Of a DNA stretch of 14,633 nucleotides, positions 1 to 6,133 are shown piece by piece; the first letter of the stretch is position 1; each line of letters opens with the position of its first letter. Source of the DNA: Flavobacteriales bacterium (lineage in GTDB: Bacteria; Bacteroidota; Bacteroidia; Flavobacteriales_D; Sanyastnellaceae); the NCBI GenBank assembly GCA_015663855.1, contig DQRJ01000114.1, positions 1 to 14,633 of the forward strand, read 5' to 3'. The position numbers and the translations under genes were made by a program. The notes under the pieces are model-generated. The model was not told the DNA's origin. It saw nothing but the letters and a program-made list of their open reading frames with translations, and made no database searches.

Positions 1-248
1 TGTAAAACGTTCGTATACGCTCCCGTTTCCGGGTCGATTCTCATAACGTCTCCCGGTCTTGTTGTAGCCCAAATCATATCATCTGGCCCCCATAAGATCT
101 CCCAAGGAACTTGAAGTCCTGTTACAAGGTCAAATTCGGTTAGGAGGGTGCCTTCTATATCCCATTGGGTTTGGGCTGAAGACTGATGAGAAGAAGAGGA
201 AATAGCGAACAAAATCGCGTACGCAAATAAAGTAAGCAAAGTCTTCAT
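1..248 (-). CDS. Secreted PQQ-dependent sugar dehydrogenase-like protein, N-terminal part (cut by window edge)
   Basis: An open frame runs from an ATG at 248 leftward off the window (82 full codons). Residues 1-25 form a Sec signal peptide (MKTLL start, hydrophobic core, SSA before Gln26), so the product is exported to the periplasm or beyond. The mature start carries LVTGLQVPWEILWGPDDMIW and then TRPGDVMRIDPETG. This matches the first beta-propeller blade of soluble glucose/sorbosone dehydrogenases (GSDH family), which oxidise aldoses using PQQ; the typical pattern is GLxxPWxxxWGPDxxxWxTxRxGxVxxxDxxTG. The catalytic His and PQQ ligands lie outside the window, so activity cannot be judged. 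Other six-bladed propeller proteins remain possible. It is divergently oriented from pfkA. Confidence 0.72.
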   Translation of the reverse strand, partial: MKTLLTLFAYAILFAISSSSHQSSAQTQWDIEGTLLTEFDLVTGLQVPWEILWGPDDMIWATTRPGDVMRIDPETGAYTNVL

Positions 249-269
249 ATCAATAACGGGTTCAATTTA

Positions 270-289
270 ATGCAATGTACTGATTGCAT
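270..289. promoter_or_regulatory. 20-bp dyad, possible operator upstream of the dehydrogenase-like gene
   Basis: ATGCAAT and ATTGCAT form a perfect 7-bp inverted repeat around the 6-base centre GTACTG. The dyad ends 21 bp before the start codon of the - strand dehydrogenase-like gene, where a repressor or activator site would sit. On the - strand the left half lies in GTACATTGCAT, an 11-mer also found 22 bp before the secreted FISUMP gene at 12914-12924. It could therefore be a shared -7-type promoter element instead of, or as well as, an operator. Function is inferred only from symmetry and position. Confidence 0.35.
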
Positions 290-400
290 GGCTCAAAACG
301 GATTTGAATGTAAAATATATATTGTGCTTATGTAATATTTAGTGAATGCGGTGAGTTTTGTTTTTTTATCTTAAATCGTGGTTTTTTCGGCACCCTTGGC

Positions 401-408
401 TAGTTTTG
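401..408 (+). promoter_or_regulatory. Candidate -7 box (TAnnTTTG) for the pfkA operon
   Basis: TAGTTTTG matches the Bacteroidetes -7 consensus TAnnTTTG exactly. I see no TTG at the expected 19-21 bp upstream, so the -33 element is missing or degenerate. If used, it would give a leader of about 145 bases before pfkA. Confidence 0.22.
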
Positions 409-563
409 TCTTCAGGAAGATCCTAAGAGAAGTTCGGTTTCGATTTATGGGGATGATTTCTCATAAATTGACCGCTTCTGGGCTGAAAGTAAATAATTGA
501 GCCGGCTTATGAATAACTCCCTTTTGTTGTGTTAAATTGTGCTTTCATTAATTGAATTAGAGG

Positions 564-1535
564 ATGAAGAAAATAGCCGTACTTACTTCAGGTGGAGATT
601 CGCCAGGAATGAACGCTGCTATACGTGCAGTTGTTAGATCCGCTGTTTTTAACGATATAGAAGTGTGTGGTGTTTTTCAAGGCTACCAAGGACTTGTAGA
701 TGGCGATTTCAAAAATCTTCATGTTAGATCTGTCGCGAAAATTTTAGGTAGAGGAGGCACCGTTTTAAAATCTGCTAGATGCGAAGAATTCAGATCAGTA
801 GAAGGGAGAGCCAAGGCCTTTTCTAATCTTAAACACCAAAACATTGACGGTCTAGTAGTCATAGGAGGAAACGGAACTTTTACGGGTGCTATGAAACTCT
901 ATGAGGAGCACGGATTCCCTGTGATAGGAATTCCAGGTACAATAGATAATGATTTAGCTGGTACTGATAACACTATCGGCTTCGACACCGCGACTAATAC
1001 TGTTGTAGATGCCGTAGATAAAATAAGGGATACGGCAGATAGTCATAATCGCCTTTTCTTCGTTGAAGTGATGGGACGTGACAATGGGTTCATTGCTATA
1101 AGGGCCGGTATCGCTACAGGTGCTATAGCGGTTATGTCTCGTGAAACGAACCTCTCTGTTGATGACCTCGTTCAGGTCCTTGCTGTAGGCCAAAGGAGTA
1201 AAAAATCTAGTAGCATCGTTATTGTAGCCGAAGGGTGCGATTATGGTGGAGCGTACGAACTTGCCAAGAGTGTTAAAGCGATCACAGACTTGTACGATAT
1301 TAGAATCACGGTGTTAGGTCATCTACAGCGTGGCGGGGCTCCAACTTGTGCTGATAGAGTCCTAGCTTCAAGATTAGGTGTTGAAGCTGTTGAGGCTCTT
1401 AACAACGGAAAATTAAATTGTATGGTTGGGATAGTTAATGATGATCTTATTCTTACTTCCTTTGAAGACGCAATAGAAAATAAGATTCATTCCTTAGATG
1501 ACGAAGTTAGAATTGCTAAAATCCTTTCAATCTAA
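564..1535 (+). CDS. pfkA: 6-phosphofructokinase, ATP-type
   Basis: Catalyses the committed step of glycolysis, fructose 6-phosphate + ATP to fructose 1,6-bisphosphate, in the cytoplasm. At 323 aa it has the length of the short bacterial PfkA family (about 320). Visible motifs are the nucleotide loop TSGGDSPGMNAAIR (8-21), PGTIDND with catalytic Asp128, the substrate-binding VEVMGR (167-172), and LGHLQRGG (251-258), whose Arg binds fructose 6-phosphate. Gly104 and Gly125 are those of ATP-dependent rather than pyrophosphate-dependent enzymes. The oddity is GGNG at 101-104: the Asp equivalent to E. coli Asp103, which sits near Mg-ATP, is Asn here. The start at 564 is the only one keeping the whole first strand. 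gap follows after a short gap, so the two are probably cotranscribed. Confidence 0.95.
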   Translation: MKKIAVLTSGGDSPGMNAAIRAVVRSAVFNDIEVCGVFQGYQGLVDGDFKNLHVRSVAKILGRGGTVLKSARCEEFRSVEGRAKAFSNLKHQNIDGLVVIGGNGTFTGAMKLYEEHGFPVIGIPGTIDNDLAGTDNTIGFDTATNTVVDAVDKIRDTADSHNRLFFVEVMGRDNGFIAIRAGIATGAIAVMSRETNLSVDDLVQVLAVGQRSKKSSSIVIVAEGCDYGGAYELAKSVKAITDLYDIRITVLGHLQRGGAPTCADRVLASRLGVEAVEALNNGKLNCMVGIVNDDLILTSFEDAIENKIHSLDDEVRIAKILSI

Positions 1536-1582
1536 CATAAAATAATTTGGTGTAAAATATGTTCAAAACAGAAAAAGAAAAC

Positions 1583-2572
1583 ATGATGGGAAAACGAATT
1601 GCAATTAATGGATTTGGGAGAATTGGAAGGCTGGTATTTAGGGTAATGCAGGATCGTAGTGATGTTGAAGTTGTTGCAATAAATGACATAGCTGATGTTG
1701 AGACTTTGTGTCACCTATTAAAATACGATAGTATTCACGGTCGCTTTGATGGTGATGTCTCTGTGGAAGGAGGAGTCTTATTAATTAATGGTAAGGAGAT
1801 CAAGGTAAGCTCAGAGAGAAACCTAGAAAACCTTCCTTGGGCTGAGCTTAATGTTGAAGTTGTTGTTGAGTCAACCGGTATTTATAGAGATTTAGCTAGC
1901 GCTTCAGCGCACATTAAGGCGGGAGCAAAAAAAGTTGTTATTAGCGCTCCAGCGGATGGTGATATGAAAACGGTGGTTATTGGGGTAAATGACGAAATTC
2001 TGGATGGTACAGAACTTGTTGTGAGTAATGCGTCATGTACGACTAATTGTTTGGCACCTATGGTGAAGATTTTGAATAATGCTTTCGGATTGAAAAGTGG
2101 ATTTATTACAACGGTACACTCTTATACAGCTGACCAACGTCTTCACGACTCTCCTCATTCAGATCTGCGTAGAGCAAGATCAGCTTCATTAAATATCATA
2201 CCGACTTCTACTGGAGCGGCCGTTGCCGTTGGGATTGTCCTGCCGGAATTGGAAGGGAAATTAGACGGTTTGGCTATAAGAGTGCCTACGCCCACAGGGT
2301 CCATAACTGATTTGACTGCGACCCTTGAAAGAAATGTCACCATAGAAGAAGTCAATGCTGCGATGAAGGCCTCTGCAGATGGGCCTATGAAGGGTATACT
2401 TAAATTCGAAATTGACCCCATTGTTAGCTCTGATATTGTCGGAAGCACATATAGTTGCATTTATGATTCAACTTTGACAAGAGTGAATGGAAATGTGGTT
2501 AAAATGTTTGGCTGGTATGATAACGAAACGGGATACGCTACGAGGGTAGCTGATCTAGTTGAGCGAATTTAA
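1583..2572 (+). CDS. gap: Glyceraldehyde-3-phosphate dehydrogenase (phosphorylating, type I)
   Basis: Cytoplasmic glycolytic enzyme converting glyceraldehyde 3-phosphate, NAD and phosphate to 1,3-bisphosphoglycerate. Numbered from 1583 it is 329 aa, close to the usual 331-336. It shows the Rossmann motif INGFGRIGR (8-16), AIND (32-35) with the Asp typical of NAD use, the active-site SNASCTTN with Cys152, His179 in TTVHSYT, and the C-terminal WYDNETGYA. An in-frame ATG at 1559 would add eight residues (MFKTEKEN). I prefer 1583 because other family members begin directly before the first strand and because the codons upstream form an A-rich leader typical of this group; 1586 is equally possible. 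It lies 47 bp after pfkA (23 bp if 1559 is used) and one base before the kinase gene. Confidence 0.95.
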   Translation: MMGKRIAINGFGRIGRLVFRVMQDRSDVEVVAINDIADVETLCHLLKYDSIHGRFDGDVSVEGGVLLINGKEIKVSSERNLENLPWAELNVEVVVESTGIYRDLASASAHIKAGAKKVVISAPADGDMKTVVIGVNDEILDGTELVVSNASCTTNCLAPMVKILNNAFGLKSGFITTVHSYTADQRLHDSPHSDLRRARSASLNIIPTSTGAAVAVGIVLPELEGKLDGLAIRVPTPTGSITDLTATLERNVTIEEVNAAMKASADGPMKGILKFEIDPIVSSDIVGSTYSCIYDSTLTRVNGNVVKMFGWYDNETGYATRVADLVERI

Positions 2573-2573
2573 T

Positions 2574-3428
2574 ATGGTAATACTAATCTCAGATAGCGGA
2601 TCGACAAAGTCTGACTGGGTTGCAATTGATGAATCGGGTAAAGAGCTGTTGTCATTTGAAACGATGGGCTTTAATCCGTATTTTCATTCGGCAGATTTAG
2701 TGGAAGCTCAGTTGTTGAAATCTGCACTTGCTGTATCTATTGCGCAGCGTGTAGATAAAGTTTTTTTTTACGGTGCAGGTTCAAGTTCGAAAGAACTTTG
2801 TGCCGTAATTGAGGATGGTCTTAGTAGAGTGTTTTCTGAGGCAGACGTTATGGTGGGGCATGATTTAAACGGGGCTGCTTTCTCGACTTGGTCTGGGGAA
2901 AAAGCGATTACTTGTATTCTAGGAACGGGTTCTAATTCGTGTCTGTTCGATGGTGAAAGTGTGTACGAAGAAGTGCCTTCTCTTGCGTATGTTTTAGGGG
3001 ATGAGGGAAGTGGAAGTTGGTTTGGCAAGAAGCTACTTCAGGCTTATTTTTATAAGCAACTGCCGGAGAATATTCATAATGATTTTAAGAAGGAGTTCGG
3101 ATATTCAGCAAATGATGTAAACCGCCTTGTGTATAAGGAGCCTAATCCAAATGTCTTCCTCGCTTCATTCATGAAGTTCATAGGCAAGCATAAGGATTCG
3201 GAGCTATTTAAAAGCTGGTTAGTTGAAGGGTTCGGTGTGTTTTTAGACATACACGTCAAATGCTTTGAGGGATATCAGGAAATGCCGGTTCATTTTATAG
3301 GAAGTGTGGCGTTTCATTTTCAAGACCAATTAAAAGAGGCGTGTGAAATGAGGGGGATTCATTTGGGAAATCTGATAAAGAAGCCTATTGATGGCTTGGC
3401 GAAATATCACTTAGAGTGCATACTATAA
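2574..3428 (+). CDS. BadF/BadG/BcrA-type ATPase, N-acetylglucosamine kinase-like sugar kinase
   Basis: A 284-aa member of the ASKHA (actin/sugar kinase/Hsp70) fold. It has phosphate-1 loop DSGSTKSDW (7-15), the putative catalytic Asp97 in HDLNGAA, phosphate-2 loop LGTGSNSCLFDG (116-127), LGDEGSGSWFGKKLL (141-155), and an adenosine-type motif FIGSVAFHF (241-249). Eukaryotic GlcNAc kinase and bacterial glucosamine-type kinases share this layout. No Cys cluster of the benzoyl-CoA reductase activators is present, which favours a sugar kinase. The substrate cannot be read from sequence. The ATG at 2574 is chosen over an in-frame TTG at 2559 inside gap. It begins one base after the gap stop, which suggests translational coupling. 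A run of nine T at 2761-2769 lies inside the coding frame. Confidence 0.82.
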   Translation: MVILISDSGSTKSDWVAIDESGKELLSFETMGFNPYFHSADLVEAQLLKSALAVSIAQRVDKVFFYGAGSSSKELCAVIEDGLSRVFSEADVMVGHDLNGAAFSTWSGEKAITCILGTGSNSCLFDGESVYEEVPSLAYVLGDEGSGSWFGKKLLQAYFYKQLPENIHNDFKKEFGYSANDVNRLVYKEPNPNVFLASFMKFIGKHKDSELFKSWLVEGFGVFLDIHVKCFEGYQEMPVHFIGSVAFHFQDQLKEACEMRGIHLGNLIKKPIDGLAKYHLECIL

Positions 3429-3440
3429 AGGGAAGCCTTT
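3427..3440. terminator. Short hairpin between convergent genes (weak terminator candidate)
   Basis: AAAGG, loop GAAG, CCTTT forms a 5-bp stem that starts within the kinase stop codon. It is in the 81-bp space between two converging genes and could act in either direction. There is no clear T tract, so support is slight. Confidence 0.25.
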
Positions 3441-3509
3441 CTAGATGGACTCAGCGATTCTTTAAAAGTCAATTTAAACAGAGGGTTGAAGTAATTGTAG
3501 CGGTGTTGT

Positions 3510-4181
3510 TTAATCAGCCCACGTACTGTTTGCGGACCCAGGGCTGCCGCCGAATGCGTTAGAAGGCGTCCATGAACTTGGTAGAGAGTTTTCATAAACA
3601 GGGCCTTTCCATTCTAAAGTCGGACCACCACCGTCTGGTTCTGCCGGCCAGCCACCATAGTCACTATATTCTACGTAATCCGATTGAGATCCATCTGCCC
3701 TAAGAAGTCGAATGGTTTCTCCGCTATTATGAAGACTTGAATTTCCTGAAAACGGTATTACTAAAGTGAAGGGGAGTAGTTGATTGTACGATGCGGTGTC
3801 ATTTGCAAAAACTGCATACGCGCCAGATTCTAACCAAGTGTTAGGGGGTACTGTCGCATTAACTGCGTCGGCAAGATGCCACCCGCTAATGTCGAGTCCA
3901 AATTCGTGATGGTTGTATATCTCTACAAACTCCCATAAATTATCTGAACCCTGTTGTGTGGAGGGGTTGTAGTGTATTTCCGATATAGATGGTTCAAATG
4001 AAGGGAATCCATCACATGACATTCCATAAGTGGAGAGTAATTCTAATAGGTCTTCTCCATCCACAATACCGCTTCCGTTAATGTCATTCGGACATTGGGC
4101 GATTGAGTTTGAACTAGTTAAAGCAAGCAGAAAGCAAGCGAAAATAAGAGATAAGAAAGAGGTTTGAGTAATTCGTTTCAT
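3510..4181 (-). CDS. Secreted lamin-tail-domain protein with N-terminal dockerin-like module
   Basis: The 223-aa product starts at the ATG at 4181; a TTG 15 bases upstream would put MLKNA before an otherwise standard signal peptide. Residues 1-28 form the signal peptide (MKRITQ, hydrophobic core, SIA before Gln29). Residues 30-56 hold a Ca-loop or dockerin-like unit, DINGSGIVDGEDLLELLSTYG. Residues 64-219 fit a lamin tail domain (LTD, an Ig-like fold): ISEIHYNP, WEFVEIYN, LDISGWHLAD, and the end GGSPGSANS. LTDs in bacteria occur on secreted or surface proteins, sometimes with nucleases or adhesins; here the domain is alone. I see no type IX sorting domain at the C-terminus. It lies 92 bp after the exonuclease gene, so it may have its own transcript. 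Its biological role is unknown. Confidence 0.82.
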   Translation of the reverse strand: MKRITQTSFLSLIFACFLLALTSSNSIAQCPNDINGSGIVDGEDLLELLSTYGMSCDGFPSFEPSISEIHYNPSTQQGSDNLWEFVEIYNHHEFGLDISGWHLADAVNATVPPNTWLESGAYAVFANDTASYNQLLPFTLVIPFSGNSSLHNSGETIRLLRADGSQSDYVEYSDYGGWPAEPDGGGPTLEWKGPVYENSLPSSWTPSNAFGGSPGSANSTWAD

Positions 4182-4209
4182 TGCGTTTTTCAGCAAAGAA
4201 GCGACGTTT

Positions 4210-4229
4210 TTTCAGAGACTATTCTGAAA
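4210..4229. promoter_or_regulatory. 20-bp dyad between the exonuclease and lamin-tail genes
   Basis: TTTCAGA and TCTGAAA form a perfect 7-bp inverted repeat around GACTAT. Read on the - strand it follows the exonuclease gene by 44 bp and precedes the lamin-tail gene by 28 bp. It could be a terminator stem, although no T tract follows it on that strand, or an operator. It cannot be assigned from sequence. Confidence 0.3.
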
Positions 4230-4273
4230 TTTAATAGACGTGTGGGGAGAGTTTATGGTTGTAGGGAGCGAGC

Positions 4274-5047
4274 TTAAATTTCCAAATCAACGCCAACAGG
4301 ACAATGGTCCGAGCCCATCACGTCGTTTAGTATAAAAGAGTTTTTTATGTTTGGCATAAGGCGATTGCTGGCAAGCATATAATCAAGGCGCCAGCCAACA
4401 TTTTTCTCACGAGCGCCGCCTCTGTAACTCCACCAACTGTACTTAGTTGTGTCCGGATTTGCATCTCTCCATGTGTCGGTGAAGCCCGAAGCAAGGTGGT
4501 TAGTCATTCCGTCAATTTCTTGTTGAGTATAGCCGGGAGTCTTGTTATAGTTAGGCTTGGGACGTGCAAGGTCAATGGGTTGGTGGGCAACGTTTAAGTC
4601 TCCACAGCAAATTACAGGTTTGTCTGAATCTAGCTCTTTTAAGAAGTCTCTAAAAGCCAGATCCCAAGTTTCGCGGAAGGGAAGTCGTTTGAGGCCAGAT
4701 GAAGAATTAGGAGTGTAAACTGTAACGAAATGAAAATTCGGGAATGCAGCATGTAGCACTCGCCCCTCGGTATCTAAGTCAGGAACTCCTATACCTGCCG
4801 ATACTTTATCAGGTGTAACGCGGGAAATGATTGCTGTCCCAGAATAACCCTTTTTAATCGCAGAGGAGCTGTACACTTCATAATCTTCTAAAGAATGTAA
4901 CCCGAACAGCGCTTCTCGTACTTGATCATCCTGTGCCTTCGTCTCTTGTAGACCTATTACATCTGCATTGAGTCCAGAAGCTATACCGTCAAAATCTTTT
5001 TTCACAATGGCTCTTATGCCATTCACATTCCAACTTATTAATTTCAT
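4274..5047 (-). CDS. xth: Exonuclease III / AP endonuclease (ExoA type)
   Basis: Base-excision-repair enzyme that nicks 5-prime to abasic sites and trims 3-prime ends; cytoplasmic, Mg-dependent, endonuclease/exonuclease/phosphatase fold. The 257-aa chain has all key residues: Asn7 in SWNVNGIRA, Glu35 in GLQETKAQ, Tyr111 in VYTPNSSSG, Asp150 and Asn152 in CGDLNVAH, WRLDYML (219-225), and the terminal GSDHCPV with Asp247 and His248. YTQQE and SWWSYRGGARE place it nearer the ExoA/APE1 branch than E. coli XthA. The ATG at 5047 is chosen because the protein then begins with the conserved MKLISWNVNG and overlaps the upstream stop as ATGA, a classic coupling arrangement; another ATG at 5080 would add 11 unrelated residues. 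Confidence 0.94.
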   Translation of the reverse strand: MKLISWNVNGIRAIVKKDFDGIASGLNADVIGLQETKAQDDQVREALFGLHSLEDYEVYSSSAIKKGYSGTAIISRVTPDKVSAGIGVPDLDTEGRVLHAAFPNFHFVTVYTPNSSSGLKRLPFRETWDLAFRDFLKELDSDKPVICCGDLNVAHQPIDLARPKPNYNKTPGYTQQEIDGMTNHLASGFTDTWRDANPDTTKYSWWSYRGGAREKNVGWRLDYMLASNRLMPNIKNSFILNDVMGSDHCPVGVDLEI

Positions 5048-6120
5048 GTAGGGGGTAGGTAATTTGGGCGATTTTTCCATGTCATAATGGAGGCAAGTAC
5101 TACTTCAAGAGTCCCGTGTTCGATGATTTTATCACCGATTTGGTATAATTGATTAAGGTATAAATCCGATTCAGAAAACTCCTTAGACGCCTCAAGGTTA
5201 AGGTATTGCGGTCCATCAGGACTGGGGTGTATCCTGAAAAGCGAATACGCTTTTATTTCGGAACAATAAGAGGCGATCATCATCCCGCCTAAATCGTGCC
5301 CCACTTCAATGGGTGCAGGAGACCGCATGAAATACGCGTTCCAAGGCCCTACGTATCCCATGCTGAAGTATGGGTAAAGCCAAGATTTATAGGGGATATC
5401 ACGATCTATTAAGGACTGAATTAGCTTCTGCGTCGATGTCCTTACCTCATATCCTAAAGTCGTTGAAGGGTCGAATTTCTCAATGTTCGTCCATCGCTTA
5501 GCTGGTGAATAGTACTCCATTGTCCCTAGCTGAAGCTTGTAGTCAAATGATGAATCCTGATCCAAAACATATCCTGGGTAAAACCATTTTTTCAGATGAT
5601 CTATGCCAAACTCTACTTCTTTAAGCATTGTGACTTTTCCCAGACTCCACTTAGAATACTGTTCGTCGTATAGCCCTAATAAACTAGCCATAGCACGTTC
5701 GCCCAAATCGAAATAGCTAACGGCTATTAATCTATCCCCATCGTAAATAGTGATTTCCCTAGTGTCGAAAACGCTATTTTCAAACCCAGCATTCAAATAT
5801 TCTTGAATCGTTTCGTGAATGAACCCCTTGAACCGATGTTTATGAGCTTGGTAAAGAGCTTCTTTTTCTGGAGTGGGGTTAGCAATGCCTATGCAGATTC
5901 GGAATCTGCTTTCAGCTCGGCGTAAGATTTTTCTTTGTCCTTTACTAAGCTTGAACTTTTCAAGGTTAAGGCGAACATTTACTACGGAGTATAGATTGTT
6001 GTCGACACACAACAAATCCATTTTGTACAACATCACAGCGCCACGAAACCATCCTGAAGCGAGGTATTGATCGTACCGAGCTCGTGAGAGTTGTCTTGGG
6101 AAGTGAGTTTGGACTAGCAT
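5044..6120 (-). CDS. Arginyl/leucyl-tRNA-protein transferase-like protein (ATE/Bpt family), diverged
   Basis: 358 aa. ATE and Bpt enzymes move Arg or Leu from tRNA to the N-terminus of proteins, marking them for degradation. The N-terminal region (16-70) resembles the ATE N domain: YDQYLASGWFRGA, then VRLNLEKFKLSKGQRKILRRAE. The C-terminal GNAT-like domain (about 88-210) shows the family pattern: HKHRFKGF, LIAVSYFDLGERAMASLLGLYD, SKWSLGKVTMLKEVEFG, YPGYVLDQDSSFDYKLQLG. The CxxC-type cluster that normally follows GWRRxGxxxYxPxC is absent; only Cys38 lies there. About 145 further residues (212-358) have no counterpart I recognise in Bpt. Transferase activity is therefore uncertain. Start at 6120, 13 bp after the dehydrogenase stop; the stop overlaps the exonuclease start by four bases. 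Confidence 0.7.
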   Translation of the reverse strand: MLVQTHFPRQLSRARYDQYLASGWFRGAVMLYKMDLLCVDNNLYSVVNVRLNLEKFKLSKGQRKILRRAESRFRICIGIANPTPEKEALYQAHKHRFKGFIHETIQEYLNAGFENSVFDTREITIYDGDRLIAVSYFDLGERAMASLLGLYDEQYSKWSLGKVTMLKEVEFGIDHLKKWFYPGYVLDQDSSFDYKLQLGTMEYYSPAKRWTNIEKFDPSTTLGYEVRTSTQKLIQSLIDRDIPYKSWLYPYFSMGYVGPWNAYFMRSPAPIEVGHDLGGMMIASYCSEIKAYSLFRIHPSPDGPQYLNLEASKEFSESDLYLNQLYQIGDKIIEHGTLEVVLASIMTWKNRPNYLPPT

Positions 6121-6133
6121 AGTTTAAGTTTCC

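Larger units (their letters stand above)
249..563. other. Divergent intergenic region between the dehydrogenase-like gene and pfkA
   Basis: These 315 bp hold no supportable gene on either strand; stops are frequent in all frames. The region is AT-rich with T runs near 358-367 and 381-386. It contains a 20-bp dyad at 270-289 and one TAnnTTTG match at 401-408, both listed separately. The sequence just before pfkA (gaattagagg) gives only a weak purine-rich ribosome binding site. Confidence 0.6.

Noticed and set aside
564..1535. Pyrophosphate-dependent phosphofructokinase
   Set aside because: PPi enzymes have Asp and Lys at the sites where this protein has Gly104 and Gly125, so the ATP type is favoured despite Asn103.
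2574..3428. 2-hydroxyglutaryl/benzoyl-CoA reductase activator
   Set aside because: Same fold family, but the Fe-S cluster cysteines of those activators are missing and the neighbours are glycolytic.
5048..5080. 11-residue extension of the exonuclease from the ATG at 5080
   Set aside because: The conserved protein start MKLISWNVNG and the ATGA overlap with the upstream stop both point to 5047.
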